A stretch of 64,000 bases of DNA from the NCBI RefSeq assembly GCF_025464955.1, contig NZ_JAODNM010000057.1:1-64000 (forward strand), written 5' to 3'. This DNA is from Amycolatopsis sp. (lineage in GTDB: Bacteria; Actinomycetota; Actinomycetes; Mycobacteriales; Pseudonocardiaceae). The stretch's first letter is position 1. Each line of letters begins with the position of its first letter. The notes beneath the pieces are model-generated. The model was given only the letters and a program-made list of their open reading frames with translations. It made no database searches and was not told where the DNA came from. The position numbers and the translations under genes were made by a program. Below are positions 35,520-43,920 of this stretch, piece after piece.

Positions 35520-36258
35520 ACGCGGGCTGGCGGTCCAGCCTGCGCAGCAGCGGGTGCGCCGAGTCGGTGCCCGCGTGCACCGTACGCGCCGCCCACCAGG
35601 CCGAGGCCAGGTTCGAGGTCAGCAGGGTGCGATCCTCGTCGTCGTTGGCGAGCTGCGACACAGCTGCGAGTGTGCCCATTCCGGTGCCGGTGAACAACAA
35701 CGCGGTCCCGTCGCCGAAACTGCGATTTCGCAGTCGCCCCATGATGGCCTCGGTGGTCACCTCGTACGGGTCGAAGTGGTCGTCCCCCGCGGCAGGCACG
35801 AGCACAACGTCATCGACGGTGAGGCCGGCTCGCTCCCAGAATTCGCGTGACATTGTGGTAAGCCAGGGCTGATACGGGGACACCAGCGTCAGTCGGGTCA
35901 CGCCGCGCGCCTCGCACGCCGCGAGGATCGCCTGTGTCGACGATTGCACGGGGAAGCCGGCGCCCGAGGACAGGTCGTCGCAGAAGGCCCGGTCGCCGTC
36001 GGGGCCCAGCAGGTAGTGAGAGGCGCTGCAGGCTACTACGGCGGCCTGCAGGCGCATGCCACCGAAACCGGCGAGGGTGTCCGGCAGCACGTCGTTGTAC
36101 GTTTCGAGCATCTCTCTCAGCCCGATTCCGGGAGTGGTCGGGAAACGGGTGGCGTACACATTTACGGCGGCGCCGAGCAGGTAATTGAATTCCGGCTCTG
36201 CGGTGGGGTTCTCCGGCGGGACGACAACTCCCAATCTGGGCAGTGAGAAAAGGTCCAT
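35518..36258 (-). CDS. Asp/Glu racemase-superfamily protein (maleate isomerase/arylmalonate decarboxylase-like)
   Basis: A 246-residue protein. PRLGVVVPPENPTAEPEF at the start, the first catalytic Cys in VVACSASHYLLG, and the second active-site region reading LLFTGTGMGTL. The superfamily usually has two Cys residues; here only the first is seen, as happens in single-Cys decarboxylases and lyases. It may isomerise or decarboxylate a small dicarboxylic acid that feeds the LysW pathway. It is divergent from the operon starting at 36474, so the 215-bp gap probably holds both promoters. Confidence 0.7.
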   Translation of the reverse strand: MDLFSLPRLGVVVPPENPTAEPEFNYLLGAAVNVYATRFPTTPGIGLREMLETYNDVLPDTLAGFGGMRLQAAVVACSASHYLLGPDGDRAFCDDLSSGAGFPVQSSTQAILAACEARGVTRLTLVSPYQPWLTTMSREFWERAGLTVDDVVLVPAAGDDHFDPYEVTTEAIMGRLRNRSFGDGTALLFTGTGMGTLAAVSQLANDDEDRTLLTSNLASAWWAARTVHAGTDSAHPLLRRLDRQPA

Positions 36259-36473
36259 GCCGACACGGTAAGGCCCACATCGTCGTGACCTCCGACGGCT
36301 GCGGCAGATTTGACGGCTTGCTCACGTTCCTTTCCTGGATTGACACTGCCTGACATTCCCTGACCTGGATCTGACCCGCGGAGCCTTGATTTTCCCCATC
36401 GGATGAAGGAGAGTTGATCTCGTACTCGCCGAACCTCTTAAGTCCGATTCCACGACCTATCTGGAAGGAGTCG

Positions 36474-37610
36474 ATGGCGATGTCGGCAATAATACTTCCC
36501 CGCATTTCCGATGCCACTTTGCGGGATTCCGCCCACATGGCGGGCGTCGAGTTCAGCCCCACCGACGCCGCGGTTATCGCGGACCTGTTGGTGAAGACCG
36601 GCGTCGAGCTGGTCGAGGTGGGCATGGTGGCAGGCCCGAACTCGAAGGACGCGGACCTCGTCGAGGCCGTGCACGCGGCCGTCGGCCCCGAGCACAGCAT
36701 GACGCTGGTTGTCGTGCGGGATCGCCAGCAGGTCACCACGGCGCTGGACGAGGCGGAGCGCCTCGGGGTCCGCCACATCATGTACTCCATTCCCACCTCG
36801 GCGCAGCACGCCGAGCTGAAGCTGGGCTCGCCCAGTCTGAAGTTTTTGCAGAGCCTGGCCCGCTCGGCGATCTCCCAGGCCAAGGACCGCGGTTTCCACG
36901 TCACCTTCAGCGGCGAGGACGGCGCCCGCACGCCGAAGGAGCGGCTGGTGCCTTACGTGGCCAGCGGCTTCGAGGCTGGTGCTGACCGCTTCCGGCTCGC
37001 GGAGACGGTCGCCTACCTGTCGCCGTGGCAGATGGAAGACGTGATCGGCGGCATCACCGAGATCGACGACTCGGAAATCGAGATTCACTCGCACAACATG
37101 CTGGGCATGGCCGTCGCCAACTCGCTGGCCGCCGTCCGCGCCGGCGCGAAGTGGATCTCAGCGACGGTCGGCGGCATCGGCGAGCGCGGCGGCAACGCGC
37201 CACTGGCCGAGCTGCTCACCTCGCTGCGAGTCATCCACGGCGACACCCGCTTCGACCTGACCCACCTAACTGAGCTGTCCAGGGTTGCGCTCAACGGATC
37301 GGGACTCGGTGACGCGTTCCAGTCGGGACCGACCACGCCGCACGCCTTCGCCTACGAGCTGCCTGGTCAGCTCAGCCACCCGGAAGCCTACGAGACGCTG
37401 CCTGCCGAACTCGTTGGCAACGCGCGCGAGCTGAGGGTCCGCACCCGGCTCACGCCGGCCCTGGTCAGGTGGGCGCTCGCAGACTCAGGTGTGGAGGTCG
37501 ACGTTGAGGCCTTCACTCCGTGGCTCGTCGCACGGCAAGAGCGCGACCGCCGTCCCCTGCTGGACCGCGACGCGATCCGCAAGGCCGTCATCGACTTCCA
37601 GGTTGCCTGA
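36474..37610 (+). CDS. Homocitrate synthase/isopropylmalate synthase-family enzyme
   Basis: A 378-residue TIM-barrel Claisen-type lyase/synthase. LPRISDATLRDSAHMAGVEF is the family's first motif (usually DTTLRDGEQ). EIHSHNMLGMAVANSLAAV supplies the metal-binding HxH, and GGIGERGGNAPL matches the conserved IPMS/HCS loop. It should join an acyl-CoA to a 2-oxo acid. It opens the operon, so it probably makes the carbon skeleton that is aminated and loaded on LysW. No homoaconitase follows, so the full AAA route is not encoded here. GGAAGGAG precedes the ATG at 36474. Confidence 0.8.
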   Translation: MAMSAIILPRISDATLRDSAHMAGVEFSPTDAAVIADLLVKTGVELVEVGMVAGPNSKDADLVEAVHAAVGPEHSMTLVVVRDRQQVTTALDEAERLGVRHIMYSIPTSAQHAELKLGSPSLKFLQSLARSAISQAKDRGFHVTFSGEDGARTPKERLVPYVASGFEAGADRFRLAETVAYLSPWQMEDVIGGITEIDDSEIEIHSHNMLGMAVANSLAAVRAGAKWISATVGGIGERGGNAPLAELLTSLRVIHGDTRFDLTHLTELSRVALNGSGLGDAFQSGPTTPHAFAYELPGQLSHPEAYETLPAELVGNARELRVRTRLTPALVRWALADSGVEVDVEAFTPWLVARQERDRRPLLDRDAIRKAVIDFQVA

Positions 37611-37650
37611 ACCAAATTCCATTCCACCGCGGCACAAACAGGAGTTGATC

Positions 37651-37836
37651 ATGACCGCTTCCACTCTCGCCGGCAGCTGCCCCGAGTGCGAGACCGACCT
37701 GACGGTGCCACCGATTGTCGAGGGCGAGACCCTGTCCTGCCCCGAGTGTCTGCTGACGCTGCGGGTCGAGGACATCCAGGACGGCAGGCTGGACCTGCGC
37801 ATGATCGAGGTCCAGCTGCGCGACTGGGGCCAGTGA
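37651..37836 (+). CDS. lysW: LysW-type amino-group carrier protein with C-terminal DWGQ
   Basis: A 61-residue acidic zinc-ribbon protein: CPEC at 10-13 and CPEC at 30-33. AGGAG lies 6 nt before the ATG. In lysine and arginine biosynthesis of Thermus and Sulfolobus, and in secondary pathways of Streptomyces, the C-terminal Glu of EDWGE is joined through its gamma-carboxyl to the amino group of the substrate, which then stays carrier-bound. Here the end reads LRDWGQ: the last codon is CAG, giving Gln, and the Glu before DWG is Arg. This could alter the linkage or need deamidation. The stop overlaps the LysX start (TGATG). Confidence 0.85.
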   Translation: MTASTLAGSCPECETDLTVPPIVEGETLSCPECLLTLRVEDIQDGRLDLRMIEVQLRDWGQ

Positions 37837-38687
37837 TGGGCAACAAGATCGCCATCGTCGCGGACCGGATCGGCTGGGAAGAACGCAGGCTCATCGACGT
37901 CGGCCCTGATTTCGGCTTGCACGTCGACTGGGTCAACGACGAGTCACTGTGCCTCGGCGACCCAGCAGCGCCGGCCCTGCGGGACTACGACGTTGCACTG
38001 GTCCGCAGCCGTAGTTACACGCGTGGCGGCCTGATCGCCACCCAGGCCGAGGCGGCTGGGGTGCGAACACTCAACACGGCCAAGGCGATCCACACCTGTG
38101 AGAACAAGGCGACCCTGCGCGCCATGCTGGGCGCTAAGGACATTCCGGTGCCGGAGTTTCGACTTGTGTTGTCTCGCAAGGACTTCGAGCAGGCACTCGA
38201 CGAACTGCCGTTGCCGCTGGTATTGAAGCCCGTCTTCGGCGGCATGGGCAAGCGGGTCACGCTGCTCCGTCACGCCGACGTCGCCCAGTCGGTCTATGAC
38301 TACGTCGAGGACCTCGGGCACGCGTTCGAGCAGGCCTGCCTGCTGGAGCCCTACATCGGCGACGGCACCTCGGTGCGCTGCTTGGTGGTCGGGCGCGAGC
38401 TGGTCGCCGCCGCGGAGTTCAGCAGCGGCGGCGTCGACTGGCGGAACAACGTGGCGCTCGGCAACAACTACCGCGCTGTCGAGCACGATCCCGACGTGCT
38501 GAAGCTCATCGACGGCGTTACGGCCGAGCTCGGCGCAGGCATCTATGGTGTGGACCTTTTCCGCACCGCTGACGGCTATGTCGTCAACGAGGTCAACCAT
38601 GCGCCCGGCTTCAGGGGCGTTGCCTCGACGACAGGCGCCGACATCCCGTCGGCCGTCGGCCGGTACCTCAAGGAGTTAGTGCAGTGA
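37836..38687 (+). CDS. lysX: LysX-type ATP-grasp ligase (amino acid to LysW)
   Basis: A 283-residue RimK-like ATP-grasp protein. PLVLKPVFGGMGKRVTLL is the nucleotide-binding Lys loop and GIYGVDLFRTADGYVVNEVN supplies the metal-binding acid residues. The end NHAPGFRGVASTTGADIP matches the LysX/ArgX signature region, in which the residues after NH differ from the HTMEFKN form that I recall for Thermus LysX, so the loaded amino acid may differ from aminoadipate. It should use ATP to form the carrier-substrate amide. The ATG overlaps the lysW stop by one base and the gene overlaps lysY by 4 bp. Confidence 0.85.
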   Translation: MGNKIAIVADRIGWEERRLIDVGPDFGLHVDWVNDESLCLGDPAAPALRDYDVALVRSRSYTRGGLIATQAEAAGVRTLNTAKAIHTCENKATLRAMLGAKDIPVPEFRLVLSRKDFEQALDELPLPLVLKPVFGGMGKRVTLLRHADVAQSVYDYVEDLGHAFEQACLLEPYIGDGTSVRCLVVGRELVAAAEFSSGGVDWRNNVALGNNYRAVEHDPDVLKLIDGVTAELGAGIYGVDLFRTADGYVVNEVNHAPGFRGVASTTGADIPSAVGRYLKELVQ

Positions 38688-39739
38688 TCCGTGCCGGAGT
38701 TGTCGGCGCCTCCGGACTTGCCGGTGGCGAGCTCATCAGACTGATCACCCAGCACCCCGAGCTGGAGCTGACCTTTCTCGGCGGCTCAACCAGCATCGGT
38801 AAGCGGCCCGCCGAGTTGCACCCTGGCCTGCGCCTTGACCTCGGCGTGACGGTGCAGCCAGTCACCGAGGAGATCGCCGACCGAGTCGACGTGGTGTTCC
38901 TGGCCACCCCGGCGCCAGTCTCAGCGGAGCTGGCCGCACTGCTGGCCGACCGCGTGCCTGCGGTGGTCGACCTGAGTGGGGCGTTCCGCATCCGCACGCC
39001 CGAGCTGCACGACCGCTGGTATCCGAAGGTCAAGCGACGCGCGGATCTGGTGGACCGCTTCGTGTATGGCGTGCCTGAGCTGATCGGCGACCGGCTCGTT
39101 GACGCACCGTTGATCTCGCTGCCCGGTTGTTACGCCACCGCTATCACGCTAAGCCTCGCGCCGCTCACCCTTGGCCTCGGCCTGAACCTGAAGACCGTTG
39201 TGGTGGACGGAAAGAGCGGCTCAAGCGGCGGTGGTGCGCAGCTGCGCACCGGGGAACTGCATCCGTACCGCAACGGTGCCATCACGCCGTACGCGCCGAC
39301 AGGGCATCGGCATGCCGGCGAGGTCCGCGACTTCCTCGAGCAGGCCAGGCCCGGCAAGATCGGCTCGCTGAGCATGTCCGCGTACGGCGTCTCACACGTG
39401 CGCGGCCTGCTCACCAGCTCGTATGTGTTCGCAGGGCAGGAGTTCGATCCGCGCGAACTCCAGCGAGCGTACCTGCGGTTCTACAAGGGACATCCATTCG
39501 TGCGGGTGCGGCGGCACACCGAGACGCTGATCCCGGTGCCCGACCCGCACGTCGTCCTCGGGTCCAACTTCTGCGACGTGACGGTTATGCACGACGAGGA
39601 CGACGGCCGCATTGTCGTGCTTGCTGCACTGGACAACCTCGTCAAGGGCGCCGCGGGTCAGGCCGTGCAGGCCGTGAACAAGCGGTTTGGACTGCCAGAG
39701 GAGATGGGCCTGACCATGCAGCCGGTGATGCCGGCATGA
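38684..39739 (+). CDS. lysY: LysY/ArgC-type carrier-acyl-phosphate reductase
   Basis: A 351-residue NADP-dependent semialdehyde dehydrogenase. GVVGASGLAGGELIRLITQHP is the Rossmann motif in the form found in ArgC/LysY. The catalytic Cys lies in LPGCYATAITL (about residue 147), and DGKSGSSGGGAQLR and HRHAGEV follow as in ArgC. It should reduce the phosphorylated carboxylate made by the LysZ homologue to an aldehyde while the amino group is protected by LysW. GTG start overlapping the lysX stop. Confidence 0.85.
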   Translation: MIRAGVVGASGLAGGELIRLITQHPELELTFLGGSTSIGKRPAELHPGLRLDLGVTVQPVTEEIADRVDVVFLATPAPVSAELAALLADRVPAVVDLSGAFRIRTPELHDRWYPKVKRRADLVDRFVYGVPELIGDRLVDAPLISLPGCYATAITLSLAPLTLGLGLNLKTVVVDGKSGSSGGGAQLRTGELHPYRNGAITPYAPTGHRHAGEVRDFLEQARPGKIGSLSMSAYGVSHVRGLLTSSYVFAGQEFDPRELQRAYLRFYKGHPFVRVRRHTETLIPVPDPHVVLGSNFCDVTVMHDEDDGRIVVLAALDNLVKGAAGQAVQAVNKRFGLPEEMGLTMQPVMPA

Positions 39740-40536
39740 GCACACCTCGGTATCTGCCGCCGACCGTGGTGAAGCTCGGCGGCAGCTGTCTCGACGACCT
39801 GGCAGGCGCCTGGTGGGACGACCTGGCCGGGCATGGTCAGTCGAACCCGCTGGTGTTGGTGCACGGCTGGTCCAAGCCGTTGAAGCGGCTCAACCCCCGC
39901 TACCGTGAGCCGTCGGCGATCTTGCGCGACCGCTACGGCAACCAGAGCCGGTGGACCACGCCGGAGGTCATCGCGGACATCAGAGCGGTCAGCGCAGGCA
40001 TCGGCAAGGACGTCATCAGCCGGTTGGAACGGCGCGGCATCACTGCTGAGCGGTTGCTCGGCAGTGACGGCCTGGTCAGCGTGGGTGAGGGCGAACGCTG
40101 GTGGTGGCTGGACAAGCAACTCGTCGAACTGGACAACCTGGTTGGCCCGATCACAGGAGTTGACCCCGCCGCGTTGAAGAACCTCCAGCCAGGCCACGCC
40201 TACCTCGTCACGCCGCTTGCCCGCAACACCGTTGGCCAGGAGGTGAACACCGACGCCGATCGGGCAGCCGCGGCCATCGCCGCCGGTGTCGGTGCCACCG
40301 ACCTTGTCCTGGTCACCGATGTCGCGCACCTGCTCATCGACGGTGAGCCGGTGCGGCGGATCTCGGCTGGTGCGGCGGCCGAGTTCCGCGACAAGGGCGC
40401 GACCGGCGGCATGCGCAAGAAGCTGCGGGCCGCGGGCGAGGCCATCGACCAGGGGGTGGCTCGCGTTGTCATCGGCAGCGCACCGGTCACCGACTTGCTC
40501 GCCGACCACACCGGAACCGTCATCACGCGAATGTGA
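39736..40536 (+). CDS. lysZ: LysZ/ArgB-type amino acid kinase acting on LysW conjugates
   Basis: A 266-residue amino-acid-kinase-fold protein. VVKLGGSCLDDL is the phosphate-binding Lys-Gly-Gly start, VLVHGWSKPLKRL the substrate loop (HGGG in ArgB is changed to HGWS), and NTDADRAAAAIAAGVGATDLV the nucleotide region with KGATGGMRKKLRAA. HGWS-type loops also occur in LysZ homologues, whose substrate is protein-bound rather than N-acetylated. It phosphorylates the side-chain carboxylate. The start overlaps lysY (ATGA). A gene with a clear GAGGAG site follows. Confidence 0.8.
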   Translation: MSTPRYLPPTVVKLGGSCLDDLAGAWWDDLAGHGQSNPLVLVHGWSKPLKRLNPRYREPSAILRDRYGNQSRWTTPEVIADIRAVSAGIGKDVISRLERRGITAERLLGSDGLVSVGEGERWWWLDKQLVELDNLVGPITGVDPAALKNLQPGHAYLVTPLARNTVGQEVNTDADRAAAAIAAGVGATDLVLVTDVAHLLIDGEPVRRISAGAAAEFRDKGATGGMRKKLRAAGEAIDQGVARVVIGSAPVTDLLADHTGTVITRM

Positions 40537-40547
40537 GGAGCAGGCAC

Positions 40548-41111
40548 GTGGCGCGATCTCGTGTGTTAGTCGTCAACAACAGAACGCTGTCCCTGAAGCA
40601 ACTGCGCGGCCGATTCGAGGAGCTGGGCTCGGATACGGAGACTGTCGAATCGACCGAGGTGCCATCCGGGGTGAACGGTCGTTACCAGGCGATCGTCCTG
40701 AGCGGCACCAAGGTTCGGGCCTACGACACCGATTACTACCGGCCGCTCATCGACCTGGTCATGGGCACGGACGTTCCGGTTTTCGGGATCTGCGGCGGCA
40801 TGCAGATCCTCGCGGTCGCGGCAGGCGGGCAGCTGGCCGACGGGCCCCAGCGCATCGGCGGATACCAGGTGCAGGTGGACAACCAGGAGTCGCTCTTCAC
40901 ACACGTGAAGCCGACGGTGACTGTCTTCCACCGGCACACGCTCTACCTCAAGCAGGCCCCCGAAGGCTTCCGTGCCATCGGCCACTCCGAGCACGCGCCG
41001 GTGGAGTTCCTGCGCTCAGAGGACGGCCGCATATTCGGCTCACAAGCGCACCTGGAGTTCCGCAGCGATGGCTTGGAGATCCTCCGCGGCTTCGCGGAGC
41101 TCTACCAGTGA
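40548..41111 (+). CDS. Class I glutamine amidotransferase-like protein
   Basis: A 187-residue protein. The nucleophile motif is FGICGGMQILA, and the His-Glu pair appears as GSQAHLEF (usual GxxHPE). It lacks a synthetase partner domain, so it supplies ammonia to another enzyme or acts as an amidase. Candidate partners are the ANL ligase or the carrier itself, whose C-terminus is Gln. GTG at 40548 follows GTGAGGAGCAGG, a better site than the GTG at 40533 in the same frame. Confidence 0.75.
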   Translation: MARSRVLVVNNRTLSLKQLRGRFEELGSDTETVESTEVPSGVNGRYQAIVLSGTKVRAYDTDYYRPLIDLVMGTDVPVFGICGGMQILAVAAGGQLADGPQRIGGYQVQVDNQESLFTHVKPTVTVFHRHTLYLKQAPEGFRAIGHSEHAPVEFLRSEDGRIFGSQAHLEFRSDGLEILRGFAELYQ

Positions 41112-41143
41112 CCCGCTTACTCCATTTAGAGAAGGACTTGGTT

Positions 41144-42262
41144 ATGAACGTTCTGCAAGACCAACAGGCGCCCGCGTGCACCGTTCACCTGAACGGCAGC
41201 GGGGGCGCCATCAAGGGCTGGGTGGTTGTCGACAGCCTCGTCGACGGCCTCGCGATGGGTGGGACCCGGATGACCACCGGGGTGACCGAGCAGGAAGTGG
41301 CGGGTCTCGCCCGCGACATGACCGACAAGTTCACCCTCGCCGGGCTGCGCATCGGCGGCGCGAAGGCCGGTATCGTCGCCGACGGCGGCGACCGCGAGCG
41401 GACCTTCCGCACCTTCGGCCGCACCGTGAAACCGTTGCTGCACGGCGGCATCCACCTCGGTATCGACATGGGCGTGACACCGTCGGACCGGGGCGTCTTC
41501 TTCGCTGAGGCCGGCTACGACCCGCGCCATCGGGCGGGAGCCAAGGACTTGCCGTTCGACTGGGAGACGTACTACAACCCCCTGATCGACATCACCGGCC
41601 ACGGCGTTGGGGTTGCCGCGGTCACGGCGCTGGATGCAGGCGGCGGTACCGGCCCGGCCAGTGTGGTGATCCAGGGCTTCGGCGCGGTTGGTCGCGCGGT
41701 CGCGCGTTTCCTTGAGGAACGCGGGCATGTCATTGTCGGTGTCGCCGACGTGCTGGGCACGATCAGCGCAGACCGGCTGCCGGTCGCCGATCTCACCGCC
41801 ATCACCGACGAGTTCGGCTGCATCGACCGGTCCCGGCTGCCGCAGGACGTCACCGTCACCACCGAGCAGGACGCCTGGCTGGGCGTTGACGCGGACATCC
41901 TGGTCCTCGCGGCGCAGAAGCACGCGCTCAACGCCGAGAACGCCGACCGGCTGCGGGCAGGCCTGGTGGTCGAGGGCGCGAACATCGCCTCATGCGCTAC
42001 GGCGAAGGAGAAGGTCGCCGCGTCCGGCGCGGTCCTGGTGCCCGGCGTGATCGCCAACATCGGCGGGGCAGGGTCTGCCGCACTGGCCGTCACCAGGGTC
42101 GTGCCGTTCGACCTGGCCGCGCAAGCGCGCAAGGCATGGGTGTTCGACTGGATCAGCGACTGCGTGCGGCGCAACACCAGGGATCTACTCGAAATCGCTG
42201 CCGCACAGGCAGGCGACCCGCTGCCGGAGCTGCTCGCCGCCCGCAGGCAGGTGCTCAGGTGA
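41144..42262 (+). CDS. Leu/Glu/Phe/Val dehydrogenase-family protein
   Basis: A 372-residue protein. Lys62 in DMTDKFTLAG and Lys74 in LRIGGAKAGI match the two active-site lysines of leucine dehydrogenase, and VVIQGFGAVGRAVARFL is the NAD-binding loop. The enzyme should reductively aminate a 2-oxo acid (or do the reverse) with NAD(P)H. In this operon it may aminate the product of the homocitrate-synthase-like enzyme to give the amino acid for LysX. The lengthy C-terminal helix ends with ELLAARRQVLR, and the stop overlaps the ligase start. Confidence 0.8.
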   Translation: MNVLQDQQAPACTVHLNGSGGAIKGWVVVDSLVDGLAMGGTRMTTGVTEQEVAGLARDMTDKFTLAGLRIGGAKAGIVADGGDRERTFRTFGRTVKPLLHGGIHLGIDMGVTPSDRGVFFAEAGYDPRHRAGAKDLPFDWETYYNPLIDITGHGVGVAAVTALDAGGGTGPASVVIQGFGAVGRAVARFLEERGHVIVGVADVLGTISADRLPVADLTAITDEFGCIDRSRLPQDVTVTTEQDAWLGVDADILVLAAQKHALNAENADRLRAGLVVEGANIASCATAKEKVAASGAVLVPGVIANIGGAGSAALAVTRVVPFDLAAQARKAWVFDWISDCVRRNTRDLLEIAAAQAGDPLPELLAARRQVLR

Positions 42263-43896
42263 CCGCGTCGGCCGATGCGGCCGTGCCCGCACACGTCATG
42301 TCCTCGAACCTCGCAGCCGAGTACCGCAGGCTGGGCTGGTGGCGGGACGAGATCTTTCTCGACGACCTGCGCCGACAGGCGCGGGAGCGCCCACACAAGC
42401 TCGCCATCGCGGGCCGCCGCATCGCCGAGTCCCGCACCGACACCCTCGACTACGCCGAACTGGCCCGGTTGACCGACCGGTTCGCGGGCGCGCTGCTCGA
42501 ACTTGGCGTCCGGCGCGGCGACGTGGTCGCAGCCCAGCTCCCCAACCGGTGGGAGATGGCGCCGCTGATGTACGCCTGCATGGCCGTCGGCGCCGTCATC
42601 TGCCCGATCTCGCCGATCTGTCAGGAAGACGAACTTCGGCGCCGCCTTGAGCTCACCGAGGCGCGGGTGTTCATCACCATGCCGGCGTGGGCGGACAACC
42701 CGCTGGCCGTGATCGGCGCGCGGCTCGGCGCCGAACTGTCCACATTGGAGCACGTGTTCGTGGTGGATGGCGTGCCGTCCTTCCACGAGCACTTCGTCGC
42801 GACCGACTGGGAAAACCGGTCCGCCATCGACGGTCTGGCGCTTACCTCAGACGAACCCTTCGTCGTGCTGTTCACCTCTGGCACCACCGGCGAGTCTAAG
42901 GGCGTGCTGCACAGCCAGAACACCGTCCACTCGGCGGTGCGCGGCTACGCCGACGCCTTCGGGCTCGACGACAGCTGGGTCGCCGCGGTGTCCACGCCGC
43001 TCGTGCACTACTCGGGCTTCGCCCAAGGCCTGCTCGCCGGCGTGCTACTGGGCGGCACTGTCGCCTTCCAGGACATGCGGCGCAACGAGGACCTGCTCGA
43101 CCTCGTGGAACGCTACGGAGCCACGCTGCTCTACGGGCCGCCCGCCACCCTCGCTGACGTGGTCGCGGCGCAGCGGACGGACAAGCGGGCCACGCCCACC
43201 CTGCGGCACGTGGTGATCGGCTCCGCGCCGGTACTCCGGGAACTTGTCGACGACATCACCGAGAACCTCGGTGCGCGCACGTACTCGCTGTGGGGCATGT
43301 CCGAGAACGGCCCAGTGACCATGACCCGGCCCTCGGATCCCGAAGTCTGGGCGGCACACAGCAACGGCGCAGCCATCGACGCCATGCAGATCCGCATCGA
43401 CCCGCCCGGCACCGACGGCGAGTCCGGCCTCGTCGGCCGCCTCAAGGTGCGCGGCGCGTCGCTCGCGCTCGGCTACTACCGACGCGCGGAGGTGTTCGCG
43501 GCGCAGTTCGACGCGGACGGCTGGTTCGACGTGGGCGATCTCGCCAGGGACGACGGCCACGGCGGCATCCGCATCATCGGCCGGGCTCGCGACGCGATCG
43601 TGCGGGACGGCCTGACCGCCCCCATGACCGAGTTGGAGGCGGTCATCGGCAGCTATCCCAAGGCCACCGAGGCCGCGCTGGTCGGGCTCCCCGTCGACGG
43701 CGGGGAGACGGTGATCTGCGCGGTGGTGGTCCCGCGTGGCGACCAGGGTCCGTCGCTCGACGAGGTCCGCGCGCACGTGCTGCGGTCGGGGCATGACTCC
43801 CGGTTCCTTCCGGACCGGGTGGAACTGCTTGCGGCGTTGCCGAAAACCCTGACCGGCAAGGTCCGCAAAGCGGAGCTGCGCGAGCGGTACGCCTGA
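42259..43896 (+). CDS. ANL-superfamily acyl/amino-acid-activating ligase
   Basis: A 545-residue protein. FTSGTTGESKGVLHSQNT is the adenylate-forming loop, YSLWGMSENGPVT the A5-type motif, DGWFDVGDLARDDG the hinge, and PKTLTGKVRKAELRERYA holds the final catalytic Lys. It resembles cyclohexanecarboxyl-CoA/2,3-dihydroxybenzoate-type ligases. It would activate a carboxylate for CoA thioester or amide formation, perhaps coupling an acyl unit to the LysW-derived amino acid. No condensation domain or peptidyl carrier is near. GTG start overlaps the dehydrogenase stop by 4 bp. Confidence 0.8.
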   Translation: MTASADAAVPAHVMSSNLAAEYRRLGWWRDEIFLDDLRRQARERPHKLAIAGRRIAESRTDTLDYAELARLTDRFAGALLELGVRRGDVVAAQLPNRWEMAPLMYACMAVGAVICPISPICQEDELRRRLELTEARVFITMPAWADNPLAVIGARLGAELSTLEHVFVVDGVPSFHEHFVATDWENRSAIDGLALTSDEPFVVLFTSGTTGESKGVLHSQNTVHSAVRGYADAFGLDDSWVAAVSTPLVHYSGFAQGLLAGVLLGGTVAFQDMRRNEDLLDLVERYGATLLYGPPATLADVVAAQRTDKRATPTLRHVVIGSAPVLRELVDDITENLGARTYSLWGMSENGPVTMTRPSDPEVWAAHSNGAAIDAMQIRIDPPGTDGESGLVGRLKVRGASLALGYYRRAEVFAAQFDADGWFDVGDLARDDGHGGIRIIGRARDAIVRDGLTAPMTELEAVIGSYPKATEAALVGLPVDGGETVICAVVVPRGDQGPSLDEVRAHVLRSGHDSRFLPDRVELLAALPKTLTGKVRKAELRERYA

Positions 43897-43920
43897 CCCT
43901 CCCATCATTTGGAGCCCCCG

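Noticed and set aside
38684..40536. Primary arginine biosynthesis (argC and argB)
   Set aside because: No argJ, argD or argF nearby; LysW and LysX lie directly upstream and the HGGG loop of ArgB is changed, pointing to a carrier-based pathway.
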